This document shows positions 40,245-63,405 of a DNA stretch of 64,000 nucleotides, piece by piece. The stretch is taken from NCBI RefSeq assembly GCF_052324685.1, contig NC_135223.1:22633369-22697368 (forward strand). The letters are read 5' to 3'. This stretch comes from Brachyhypopomus gauderio (taxonomy: Eukaryota; Chordata; Actinopteri; Gymnotiformes; Hypopomidae). A program made the position numbers and the translations under genes. The first letter of the stretch is position 1. Every line of letters starts with the position of its first letter. The notes under the pieces were generated by a model. The model was not told the DNA's origin, searched no databases, and saw only the letters and a program-made list of their open reading frames with translations.

Positions 40245-41769
40245 AGCAATTGAAATGAAGGAATCTGTGAAAGAGATTGTTGCTCTTTGATTCCAGTAAA
40301 ATGTGCCGTGCTTTTACTTAAATATCTTAAACTTAAATATAGTACATTAGCTTCTGTTTCAGTCATGAATGAGGTGTTAAAAACAGCCCTGTGTTTTTAC
40401 TATAGGAAGACCTCTTTCAGCAGCCCGGCCTACGAAGCGAGTTTGAGGAGATCAGGGATTGCTTAGATACCGGCACGCCGGACTCCCTCCGTATCCTTAC
40501 ACACGTTTCACTTTAAATAGTGGCGAATTCTGTCACACTTTTATGTACGGAGTTCTGTCTTAAAAGCAGTTTTGTATCCATCTTTGACCAAGTTGATTAC
40601 CAGCTGGAAGTAACCACTCGGTGGCCGAGTCCCTGCTGCTCTTCCTCGATGCCCTCCCTGAACCAGTGGTCCCTTTCTCAGTATACCAGCAGTGCCTGGA
40701 TTGCTGCTCCAATGTTGGCCAGTGTAAAAAGGTTTGTGCCTTTTGAAGTTAGAATATTTCACTGTAGCTGTACAGCAGACTGAATGTATTCAAGGAATCT
40801 TAGTGGTACACTACAATGTTTTGGTTTATTCAAGATGTATGTATGAGATTATATATTAAGATTGTAACAAAGTTTGGACTCTGTATTAAAATTTGAAACT
40901 CTATCGATACTTTCCTCAGCTTCTGTATCATGTTATACAAAGGTTTTTCTGTTGCTCATAGTCCAGTCTTACACATTAAGATTTTTTCAATTAAATATTG
41001 AATTACTATATATAAAATATTATATTTTATAAAAGATTTATAATTCTTTTTAAATAAATTCAAAATTTGGAAGGATGAGAATTGAGATGTCATGTATTGT
41101 TAACAATATTGTGATAACAACGATGATCTTTTTTCACATCCACAGATTATTTCCTTGCTACCTCAGTGCCATAAAAACGTTTTTAACTATTTAACGGCAT
41201 TTCTTCGGGAATTGTTGAAGAATTCTGACTACAATCGCCTGGATGTCAATATCCTGGGTAAGTGGAGGACAAACTTTCACTTCTAGTTTCTTGTATATTG
41301 TTAGACACTTAGATTTTGTGGACATGGGTGTTTTTTACTGAAAGCAGAACTCGGAAAAGCTGACTAGAGCTTTGCTGTAAATACAGTGTTCTAAGAAAAT
41401 CGTATGTAATACATTATATAATACGCTATATAATACGCAATACATTTTATTCATATTATTTTATGTACTTGTGGAAATTATTAAATATACAGGAATTAAA
41501 TTAAAAATGACCTATGCTATCATCAGTGCTACCCATAGCCAATTTTGTATTTGTTGATATCTTATTTTAGTTTTGAAGGACACTGTAGGCTACTTATACA
41601 TGTTCATGAACTTCATGAAGATGCATGAGCTATCCATTAAGTCATGTTTCTCTTTACAGCTACAATATTTGCAGCCTTGTTGATAAGGCCCCCCACAAAG
41701 CAAGACCTTATGGAGAAGAGGAAAACGCAAGAGTTTTTCCAGCATTTTCTTGTCCAAGAATCCCACTAA
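27768..41769 (+). CDS. inpp5b: Inositol polyphosphate 5-phosphatase INPP5B
   Basis: Twenty-three coding exons: 27768-27824, 28316-28395, 28925-29022, 29524-29553, 29661-29771, 31250-31372, 33730-33814, 34309-34482, 35210-35311, 35959-36073, 36350-36466, 37000-37187, 37494-37605, 37709-37818, 37968-38103, 38191-38301, 38501-38666, 39206-39441, 39930-40040, 40406-40490, 40604-40731, 41146-41257 and 41660-41769. All are in phase, 898 aa. The enzyme removes the 5-phosphate from PI(4,5)P2 and related lipids on endosomes, Golgi and cilia. Domains: PH-like (about 1-165), catalytic (about 253-546) with WLGDLNYR (431-438), PAWCDRILW (507-515) and TSDHKP (533-538), ASH (about 547-690) and RhoGAP-like (about 700-898). 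INPP5B is preferred over OCRL because the start, [11 protein letters not shown], matches human INPP5B and mtf1 is adjacent. The C-terminus ends VQESH, without the CaaX box of human INPP5B. Donors at 27825 and 40491 are weak (GTATCC). Confidence 0.96.
29206..29382 (-). mobile_element. tRNA-derived SINE
   Basis: Read on the minus strand, the element begins GGGGCAGTCATGGCCTGGCGG. It has an A-box-like TGGCCTGGCGG and a B-box-like GGTTCGATTCC, the RNA polymerase III promoter spacing of a tRNA-derived SINE. A body with CCTTGAGCAAGGCACCTAAC follows, a motif familiar from fish SINEs. It sits in the inpp5b intron between exons 3 and 4. The subfamily is not assigned. Confidence 0.75.
32491..32521 (+). 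CDS. inpp5b: Candidate alternative first coding exon of inpp5b
   Basis: ATG at 32491 opens a 31-nt coding stretch ([10 protein letters not shown] plus one base) ending in a good donor, G|GTGAGG. The one-base remainder fits the next constitutive exon at 33730 (which begins AG GGA CGG). The spliced product would continue into [10 protein letters not shown] and the whole phosphatase-ASH-RhoGAP part, without the PH domain. The preceding about 200 bp (32290-32490) is richer in CG than its surroundings and could be an internal promoter. An earlier out-of-frame ATG at 32475 would make a short overlapping upstream ORF. This is inference from splice phase; no transcript evidence is available here. Confidence 0.4.
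35317..35640. repeat. Dispersed fish-type repeat (AATC / TATAGTGC family)
   Basis: Starts with an (AATC)n run followed by AAGTTTATTTGTATAGTGC and GCAAAGCAGCTTTACAGGG, a signature recurring widely in teleost genomes. It fills most of the inpp5b intron between 35311 and 35959. It resembles the element at 18598-18690 only in its leading motif. The right boundary is approximate. Confidence 0.6.
37144..37355 (+). repeat. Four-copy 53-bp tandem repeat spanning a splice donor
   Basis: Copies begin at 37144, 37197, 37250 and 37303, near-identical apart from one base in the fourth (CAGCACAACC instead of CAGCACGACC). The unit holds the last 44 bases of the inpp5b exon 37000-37187 plus the first 9 intron bases, so the donor AG|GTAACC occurs four times (GT at 37188, 37241, 37294, 37347). 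Reading past the first donor gives AG G TAA, an immediate in-frame stop. Only the first donor can therefore give full-length protein. Confidence 0.97.
38930..39110 (+). mobile_element. Tc1/mariner transposase relic
   Basis: Inside the inpp5b intron before exon 39206. The translation, broken by stops and a frameshift, follows the end of a Tc1-like transposase: a degraded form of the 'P-x-Q-S-P-D-L-N-P-I-E-H-L-W-D' block (here [13 protein letters not shown]), then DVVEW, then [11 protein letters not shown] in a shifted frame. Terminal repeats were not located. It is an inactive fragment. Confidence 0.6.
40181..40241. repeat. (TG)n microsatellite
   Basis: Pure GT run of about 60 bp in an inpp5b intron. 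Confidence 0.97.
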
Positions 41770-43017
41770 TATACAGTAACATCATTGTTATTAATCAATT
41801 GAATCCAGAATAACTGCTTAAAGAATAGCTATAAATTATGTGCCAAAATTGCTCATTTTTTTATTCAGCACATTTGTCTTGAATTGCTTCAACACAATTC
41901 AGAGCTTTTTAACTAGAATATGAAACAGCAATTTTTTTAGGCAGCAAGAATGCTGATGTATCTATGTGGAAAGTAGACGTTATTTAAAAATGAACTATTA
42001 GTATTTTCATGTTTGTAAATACAAAGCAATCTTTATATATATATAAAAAAAAAGAATTTCACAAAGTGTCCTTGTTCTTTGACTTTAAACAGTGCTGCTG
42101 TATCTGGTCAGCCTTTATTCACCATTTGTCGACATCAATGGGAATTTTAGATTCCAGGACTATTATGTTATGTTACTTAAATAAGCAATGGAAAAAATAT
42201 ATATACATCAACAAAATAATCTAAGGCTGATTGCAATCGCTGAACAGTGTCAGGCATTTCCCGAGATGGTCCAGGAAGAGGAACTGGGATTTGACGTTGT
42301 TCAATCATGGTACCACTGGGGAGGCGAAGGGAAGAAAGTGCCAGTGACCAGAATAATATACGCGTTTTGCGTCTAGCAAATACAGGTAACTTAACTTGCG
42401 GTTTTAATGCTGAGATGCGGTTTTTGTGCTTTTCGCTGTTGTCTGTATCATGGAGCGGTATGTTTTCACCAGCGCTGATCAGTTGAAGCTAGCTTGAACC
42501 CAGTCACCCTGATGTGTGAGTCGCCTGGCTGGTTTCGTTTTGAACGTTTTCGTGCGTTATATTAATAATTCGACACGGCGTTTCGTGAACATTGGGTCAC
42601 TCCGCGGAAATCTTACATTCGTGTTCAAATGTTGAGTGAAATCGTAATTGTGTAGCTGCCGGTTCGTAGACTACTTTCATTTTAGCTGGATGGCTAAAGC
42701 TCGGTACACACTTGTCAAAACAAGAGAGCTAAACCTCCTCGGCTAATTCCGCTTCAGAGTTAGCCTGCTAGCTAGTTAGCCAGCCGGCTACTTTGCTAAG
42801 TGTGCTATCGTTTAGCTTCTTGTGGAGGCACAATTTAAAAACGGCTAGCTGTGTAGCTTAGCTACTTGGTTGAGTTTTATTTGTTTTTTAACCGTATCGC
42901 TGACAGACTGTCATCGAGTTAATGTGGATGTGGCACAAATTTTAAAAATCAGGATTTTTGTTGGGAGTTTTTTTTGTACGTTGTAGAATGACGGCAATGT
43001 CAAACGTAACGCTCGCT

Positions 43018-43052
43018 AGCTATGCTAGGTCGCGAGCTATGCTAGGTCGCGA
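43018..43052. repeat. 17-bp tandem repeat in the mtf1 5' region
   Basis: TATGCTAGGTCGCGAGC occurs twice in tandem, followed by a partial variant (TACGCTAG). Each copy holds the palindrome TCGCGA, in the CpG-richer region upstream of mtf1. Confidence 0.7.
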
Positions 43053-43540
43053 GCTACGCTAGTTTAGCTATGCGGTCTTGCTAGCAGATTGTTGTGCTAA
43101 CCTTTTTGTTTTTACCCATTTAGTATTTGCTTAATAAAGTAACGTGCCACAATGTGCCAAGCAGCATCGTTTTAACTTCATCTTAAACAGTTGGCGACTG
43201 CTGCGGTTGCGTTTGTCGGTCCAGATGTGGTACAGATGGCTACAGCTAGTTACACGGACGGTCCGGTGGGTCCCGCGGTTGTCAAAACGAGCGTGGAAAG
43301 TTCTGGAAAGTGCTCGACTTGTCCCCGCTGGCGTGACAACTCTCCAGGATGTCTCATACTGACACAACCACTCAATTAAATGAAGTGTTCGTTGATTATT
43401 TAGGGAGAGAGTTTCCTTACCCAAAGTTCTGCTTAAAAATTAGCAGTTCAGTCCGTTAATTTTGTTATTAAATGGAGTATGAAACTCTCACATGTTTATA
43501 GTTGGACAGTGTTTAGTTGGCTGACCGGTGTAACAGTAAC

Positions 43541-43963
43541 ATGGCAGCAATATCCAAGGTGTCCCTGAACTGGTTTCCTATTTCGCTGACATCTTTTGCC
43601 ATTTGTTTTGGAACAGGTAATTACTCATCAGTGTCGGTAGCCTAAAATGGCCTGTCTCCTTGTTCCAATATCTTGTAACTTTAATAAGTGCTTTATTCGT
43701 TTTCGTTCAAATTTCGTTCAAATTTTTTGAGTCTTTGAAAATAAGCGCAAATACTCAAGACAGTACAGGTTACAAGTATTGACTCTCCCTGACAAAATCA
43801 TTGAAGTGTATTCTATCCATGTAGCTATATATCCATTCATCCAATTGTTTTGAAAGGAATGCCTGACACTTGCCAAAATAGCCATAAACAGCCATAAACT
43901 TTTTTTGTTTGTTTGTTTGTTTTGTTTTTTAAAGGAATTACAAGTACGTGGATAGACACATAG
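43541..43963 (+). promoter_or_regulatory. Splice-spanning upstream ORF of mtf1
   Basis: ATG at 43541 reads 76 nt to the donor at 43616. Joined to the acceptor at 43934 it continues for nine codons to a TAG at 43961-43963. The product is 34 aa (MAAISKVSLNWFPIS, then a hydrophobic middle, ending STWIDT). The stop lies 21 nt before the mtf1 ATG at 43985. If the 43541 exon is in the transcript, this ORF should reduce mtf1 initiation. A separate micropeptide gene is less likely. Confidence 0.4.
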
Positions 43964-43984
43964 GACTGTGGCCTTGTCGAGATC

Positions 43985-57454
<13,470 letters not shown>

Positions 57455-58009
57455 AGGAAATTAAGAAAGTACCTCTCCACCCCTGCCAAGTCACTTATCT
57501 CACTTTTGGATATTAACTGGCCCGGACATCTCTATTTCGTGTGAAGTTTTGATCCAATGCATAAAAGTCACATTGATTATTGTAAGAATATCTAGGATCA
57601 ATTTAAGCAACAATTATATGGATGGGGCAGCCAGTCCTAGAGGCCTACTTACAAGTGAGCTAGTATTTTAGTCACAGTGCATAGAGTTGTTTCAGTATGT
57701 GCTTCAGGCAGCCTTACAAACAAGGAATCTCCCCTCTGACAACACAATTTGTTGTTCTGACTACTCGTCGTTTGTCTGAAGTTACTTTACCTTTTGCACT
57801 GTATTACATTAGATTTCCCAAGCTACCTTATGGTGTGCTAACGGTCTGTTCAGACCAGTGTAACAATCATATAACTAGGCAGTTAATGACTAATAGCACA
57901 TCGCAAAGAGATTATAAGGATGAAGCAAGTGTCGACTGTAAAACCTGAAGAACAGACAACGGGCATCTATTAGCTTTTAAGAGAAAAGCAATATTGTTTA
58001 TCTTAGATG

Positions 58010-58015
58010 AATAAA
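58010..58015 (+). terminator. Candidate poly(A) signal of mtf1
   Basis: AATAAA about 555 nt after the mtf1 stop codon. Confidence 0.45.
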
Positions 58016-60711
58016 AACACTTTGAGCGAATCAAACTACTTGGTCTAGTTTGGAGTAGCACGGGCAGGTTTTAAAAGGTACAGGACAGGTACAGGACAGT
58101 GACCAGAGTCAAGAAATCAAAGCACTGAGGAGTACTGAACTAAACAAGATGATGTAAACCTTCAACAAACATAAGATTATTTTTTAGACCAACTACACTG
58201 AAATTCACAACTTGAAGTCTTCATATGTGAATGAATGTACTGCATGTCAGTGTAATTGGCATGTCCAGCACTTTGAGAGGAAAGCAAAGCCCTTTCAGTT
58301 ATTGCAGTCATTTTTAGCCCACCACATACCATGAAATAGGGATGGTTTTTTTTTATATGTAATTTATTAGGAGAACTACAGTACCCAAAAAATGTGATTC
58401 TAAGGTAATCTTGAAGCAGTTTCTGTCAGCAGATGATGACAAATTGCTTGCCATTTAAAACATGTCTCATAGTTATGTTTGGTTTGTTGCCTGAAACTTT
58501 AGTATTTAATTTTTAAATGTTAATTTATTAAAATACTTCATTTGTCAGTAGATCAGTGCGGTGCATATTGTTCAAAAAGTAGCTCTTCATTTTCACACAA
58601 CCTTTATGGACCAGAATATTTCTTTTGTCTTTACCTGCCTAATGTGTATTGCTTGTTTTGTTTCTTCTTCTTGCCTTTGGGTTGGTGGTCAGGCATGTTA
58701 ATGGAGCTGGAGTTACCGATCCCTGTTCCCGCTTTGTTACGGAGTTGATTTCAGACGTTGTTTAGCCCGCCTTCCTTTATGTAAACCCATCTGACTATTA
58801 TAGCCTGCTCAGGGATATAAGAAAATAATAGTAGGAACATGTCTCTGCTGTCCCTGACACTACATCAGAATGAACATCAGAACTGTAAGAGCTTGATCTG
58901 TTGTGTGTTATTTGTGCGCACATTAACAAGCCCAGGTTTAGGTGATCCAGAAAACAATTAGTTAACTTGCCTGCACCCATATGCCTCCCTGTTCACACAC
59001 CACTGCTGTAAGGAGAGGTTGTAAGCAGCTGATTTTAATGTAAATATAATGTAGTACATTTGAAATTATAAATGTTTAAGCCTTTAGATTGTATTTGTAT
59101 TTTTGTATAGAACTGGGGTGGGAGGGGCGTCACACTTTGGGTGTAAAATGGAGGATGTAAAAATGCACTGCCTTTTTTTTTTTTTTTTTCGACAACCCAA
59201 CTGATCATCTATTTGCCATCCATTAATAGTATTTGGTTTGGATCAAGTTTTTCCCCATACTCAGATATGGTGTGCACTATGGTATTAAATATCTTCTCAT
59301 ATTCCCCACATCTTCACTTGAGAACACTGCCTTACAATTTTGATACAGAGCATATACTGAGCTGCACATAATTTAATGCTTTTTGCCTCAAACCTGCCAT
59401 AAAAGAATCCTAGTAAAACACCTCTCATTAAAGCATGGCATTCAGGAAATGAAAACTGGCTAAACATCAGTTTGTTTCTGGGAAATATCTAGCCAGTGCC
59501 ATCAAAATGTTTCTCAGTTGTAATAGTTACTGACCATAAACTTCATTCTTAAGTGTATGCAGTTATTTCAAAATACACGTGGAGACAAGCAGTTTGTTGG
59601 TTTAACATGTTGATTCTTTTTGGTATCCCAGTTCAAATTTTCCCAGGATTTTGAAACAGACTAAACATTTCTGCTTGTGAATGACCATGACAGTTACGAC
59701 ATCCTTTAGACTTCTTAGTATACACAGTGTACAAATTATCAATTTTTACATGCCCAGTACAAGTAGTAGTAGTAATGGTGGAAATTCACTGTACTGTCTA
59801 TATGGGGTTAAATCCTGGGACAATTTGTTTCCACATTCCCACACTGATCCAAACGGAGTTCAGAAATACATGAAATTCTATGGGCTCATGTATGTTACAT
59901 GCATGCTACTTTCTCTTCTCATTTCATTGTAGAATGATCTATGCAAAATGTATATTTCCCCCTACATCATTAGCCCAAAAAACTCATCCAAGGTTCAGCT
60001 CTCTTTGTAAATACCAAATTAAGAACCTTTTGCTCCAATGTTGGTCATTGTTATGCAAGTTTCCACTAGTTCAGAAGCGACCAATTGCGAGTCAAATTGC
60101 AATTAATATTCAGCATAGATTACAAAAGGCATGCAACTATGCAGGATGTGAAATATCCAGTCTCTCAAAGTGGCTTAAGGTAGTCAGCAGCCAGCTGTTC
60201 ATGGTCATCACTTTTAACCTTCTGTTGGATACGACTGATGTACGTGTTGCATTCTGTTTTGGATATGGGCATTTTATTGTTTTGAAAAGTTGTAGTTTCA
60301 CAAGTTTTGTGGTACCCTAAACATTAATAGTATGTTATCCAGTAGGCAATCTCCACATAAGTCAGTGTAGTTCTGTTCTAAGAATTGTCACTTACATTTC
60401 AGGTTGACTGTGTGTGTTTGTAGTTTGTACATGACCTCTTCCACACAATCTAAACAAATCCTTTATAAGACTCAATGCCACTGGTTCTTTCGTTTTAATT
60501 CGGCTTTCATTTATTAATATTTCCTCGTGTTTCATTTATCCAAAAGTTATGGATTCACCTGAAAAAGAAAATGGTAGCATGGATTGTAAAGTTAGAGGAA
60601 AGTGCAAGGGTTAATCAGATGGGGAAACCAACACTTCCACCAGACCGCCTTCGATACCCAAAGTGTGAGGACAATGTAATGGATCTGTATTTTTAAGGAA
60701 TGTATAATGTA

Positions 60712-60737
60712 AAAAAAAAAAAAAAAAAAAAAAAAAA
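60712..60737. repeat. Poly(A) tract
   Basis: Run of about 26 A residues between the convergent 3' ends of mtf1 and the small minus-strand gene. Confidence 0.9.
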
Positions 60738-60861
60738 TTCTCATATGCTTGTTTTGTATAAAGTATTATGTATTATGGCAAAGTAATAACTTTTCAAATT
60801 GAATTAAGCAATATATGAGTAAAATCTTAACAGACTTGTCTTCATTATTTTGCAAGACGTT

Positions 60862-60867
60862 TTTATT
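60862..60867 (-). terminator. Candidate poly(A) signal of the small minus-strand gene
   Basis: AATAAA on the minus strand about 50 nt after the TAA stop of the 75-aa gene. Confidence 0.6.
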
Positions 60868-60915
60868 GAAAAGTACAGCAGCGTTTAAGAATCTTTTAAA
60901 ATACTAATTGTAGAA

Positions 60916-61372
60916 TTAATTGCTCTGCTCATAAGATGAGGCATCACAAAGTCCTTTTTCCTGAAAATGTTTAAACACAAATTAAATAAAATTGTCCATA
61001 TTTGTGTGGCAGATAGTCAACAAGGTACAGTGATATTTACCTCTACAATTCTCTGAATGGCTAGGAGATCTTTAAAGACCACATCACATAATGTAATCTT
61101 CTCTTTCATCACAGCCATAGATGCATCAAGAACTTCAAGATCATCTTGGAACTGAAAGATGCAGATCTAACATAGTATAATTGCAATTTTATCACATATC
61201 ATCTACAAATTAATTAGGTCTTTAAAAATTACTCACCTGAATTTGAGAGGAGAGTGTCTGTTCAGTGCAGTCATCACTGCCTTTCTGTTTATCTGTAATA
61301 GTGATAAATTAGTGCAACTCCAGTCTTTTATTTATTTCTTTAGTCGTGTTCCTCACCTGCATGCGTCGCCAT
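60916..61372 (-). CDS. Small coiled-coil-like protein, positional counterpart of C1orf122
   Basis: Four exons in minus-strand order: 61372-61357, 61292-61237, 61151-61041 and 60960-60916. All are GT-AG and in phase (16 + 56 + 111 + 45 nt), giving 75 aa with a TAA stop. The protein starts MATHADKQKGSDDCTEQ. It has an acidic/hydrophobic helical centre (QDDLEVLDASMAVMKEKITL, then VVFKDLLAIQRIVEEKG) that could form a short coiled coil. No signal peptide or known domain is seen. It lies head-to-head with yrdc and tail-to-tail with mtf1, exactly where C1orf122 lies in human. I cannot confirm sequence homology to C1orf122 by eye, so the link is by position only. Function is unknown. All exons are short, so single-frame ORF searches would miss it. 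Confidence 0.72.
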
Positions 61373-61776
61373 TAGGAGTTTAGAGTACAAAAAATGCCCA
61401 CGTACTTATCTACTCCAGCTGATGGCGATAAGTGGCTACACATGGTGATTGCATTGATTGAGTTTTACTGAAGTCAGTTTTGCATTATGGCTAATATGAA
61501 GTGCACAGTTTCTGGTGTGGCGGTTATGCCTGCAGTTTTTATGGAAAATGTTCTGCTGTCAATGGAAAATAATCCGCAAGACGGTTCTCTCTTTCTTTGA
61601 AAGTTGTGTTGCTGGTCACTATATTAAAACTTTCAGCATAAGGGTGTGTGAAGTCAGATACTATACACGCAGAATTTTCCGACTTTTATTTTGGAAATTT
61701 TACCGATTACTATATCTGGCTTCACGAAAGCTCCACGAAGGACCACGATGCGGTAAAATAGTGAATATCGTTGCCT
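61373..61776. promoter_or_regulatory. Bidirectional promoter of yrdc and the small minus-strand gene
   Basis: About 400 bp separate the two divergent start codons. Both genes look housekeeping-like, and the human pair shares the same head-to-head arrangement. No TATA box is obvious. Transcription starts are not determined. Confidence 0.55.
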
Positions 61777-63405
61777 ATGAGCTTGTATACTTTGGTTCGT
61801 GGTTTTTCGTTATCGCACGCATGCCCTCATAAACTACATAGGGTAGAAGCTATGTGTAAGGAACTTAAGACAACCGTGCTACGTTTGTTACCTCAAATTT
61901 CAAATGGGCCACTGTCACAAACCGTGAGTCTACAAGGTGAGTCTAATGGTGCATGTATAGTATGAAATAGAACAGATAGGCCAGTATAGTGTGATGCAAC
62001 ACAACTAGTGCATTTCAGCCAGCTGCTAATGAAATAAACCCTTTTCCCGGATTCAGTCACGTAGGTTAAAGGGCTTCATTTATAGCTGGTGAGATTCATA
62101 GCTTTGTGTAGTTCATAGATGGATAGCTAAGCAACTGGGCTTGTCAAGTTGTGACAACTCGTGTTTGAGAGAAGAATCATTTGTCTGCTATTCCCTTTTT
62201 TATATAGAGTTGACGTTATTCAGTTTTGTGTAACTGTTAAGTACATTTCTGATCAGTCTGGTCAGTTTTAATATCATGCACACTTGTTCTGAATGTCTGT
62301 TTCCTTCCTACAGATAGAGTACAGATCCTGAAGTCAACAGCACAGGCGTTAAAAGATGGACAGGTTGTGGCTGTTCCTACAGACACCATTTATGGCTTGG
62401 CTTGCTTGGCTCAGAACTCAAAAGCTATTGAGAAGTTGTACAATATCAAAGGGAGAAATGTCAGTAAACCTTTAGCCATTTGTGTTGGAGAAGTACAAGA
62501 CATATATAAGTAAGTTCTCCACTTTCTTATTTAACTACCTTGTCATGCTTTTGAGTTATTGCATCCTGATCATGTTCATCCTGTATTTTGTTTTCAGGTA
62601 TTGTAAAGTGGTTGTTAAAGAAGAGCTCCTTAATGAACTGCTTCCGGGACCAGTAACATTGGTCCTTGAGCGCTCTGCCACACTGAACTCTGACCTTAAT
62701 CCATTTACTAAGGTGAAGCCTCGTTTAAATTAGATTTACAATATCTGACGAGCATATTATCTATAGCACTGAAGTGTCACGTTGTTGTGTTTGACTGACC
62801 CACAGCTTGTAGGAGTCCGTATACCAGACCACCTGTTTATAAGACGCTTATGTCAGATGTGCAATGAGCCACTTGCTCTAACAAGTGCTAATGTTAGTGA
62901 TCAGACCAGCAGTATTGCTATTCATGTGAGTAAAGAACTTCATGAAGATTATACCTTTCTCTTCTGCACAGGTGATCAAATATGGATATGCTTTTATTGA
63001 TTTCACGTTCTCTATATGCTGCTAAATTAGGAGTTTGATGAACTGTGGCCAAGCCTAGCTGTTGTAGTAGATGATGGGCCCATTGCAGACCAGAGTCGTC
63101 TGGGCTCAACAGTGGTAGACCTCTCCGTTCCTGACAAATATCGTATCATAAGACCTGGCTGGTGAGTTTCCTCCCCTAAACAAAAATGTCAGCACAGATT
63201 GTTAAAATCTATGATTACGGCTAGTAAACTGTATGCACTACCCCCCCTGCTAATCCAGGTGCTACAGATTATTTGTCCTTCCACTCTTAAATGTAATAAT
63301 TGTGGGTTTTCCTTTTTGTCTGCTTTTTCCCCCTATAGTGCCTGTTCAGCAACAGTTGATGTACTTGAGAACAAATTTGGATTATCGGCAGATAATTTCA
63401 GTTAA
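61777..63405 (+). CDS. yrdc: Threonylcarbamoyl-AMP synthase YRDC
   Basis: Six exons: 61777-61936, 62314-62509, 62598-62712, 62806-62925, 63031-63161 and 63339-63405. All are GT-AG and in phase, giving 262 aa (human 279). The enzyme makes threonylcarbamoyl-AMP from threonine, bicarbonate and ATP, the first step of the t6A modification at position 37 of ANN-decoding tRNAs, in cytosol and mitochondria. Visible SUA5/YrdC motifs: VPTDTIYGLA (about 74-83), the KxR motif in KGRNVSKPLAI (99-109), LLPGPVTLVLER, VGVRIPDH, and the SxN motif TSANVSD (183-189), followed by RLGSTVVDLS and IIRPGC. The N-terminus from the chosen ATG (MSLYTLVRGFSLSHACPHKL) has Arg/Lys/His and no acidic residue, consistent with a mitochondrial presequence. 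A second in-frame ATG at 61849 (MCKELKTTV) could give a cytosolic form. Confidence 0.95.

Larger units (their letters stand above)
41770..43984. other. inpp5b 3'UTR and mtf1 promoter / 5'UTR
   Basis: The AT-rich first part (to about 42190) is probably inpp5b 3'UTR. From about 42200 the sequence becomes richer in CG and contains a plausible noncoding mtf1 exon ending at 42385 (AAATACAG|GTAACT). A second lies at about 43541-43616 (GGAACAG|GTAATT), joining to the acceptor AAAG at 43931-43934. Many short GCTAGC/TTAGC motifs and a 17-bp tandem repeat (about 43018-43052) occur between them. No full-length coding gene is seen here. Confidence 0.55.
57455..60915. other. mtf1 3'UTR and convergent intergenic region
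   Basis: A long AT-rich stretch after the mtf1 stop with no supported exon. AATAAA at 58010-58015 is a good candidate poly(A) signal; longer forms are possible. T-rich (about 59170-59189) and A-rich (about 60712-60737) tracts are present. On the minus strand AATAAA at 60867-60862 is positioned to end the small convergent gene. Confidence 0.6.

Noticed and set aside
42188-42376. 62-codon + frame upstream of mtf1
   Set aside because: More likely part of a noncoding first exon of mtf1 ending in the donor at 42385; no domain recognised.
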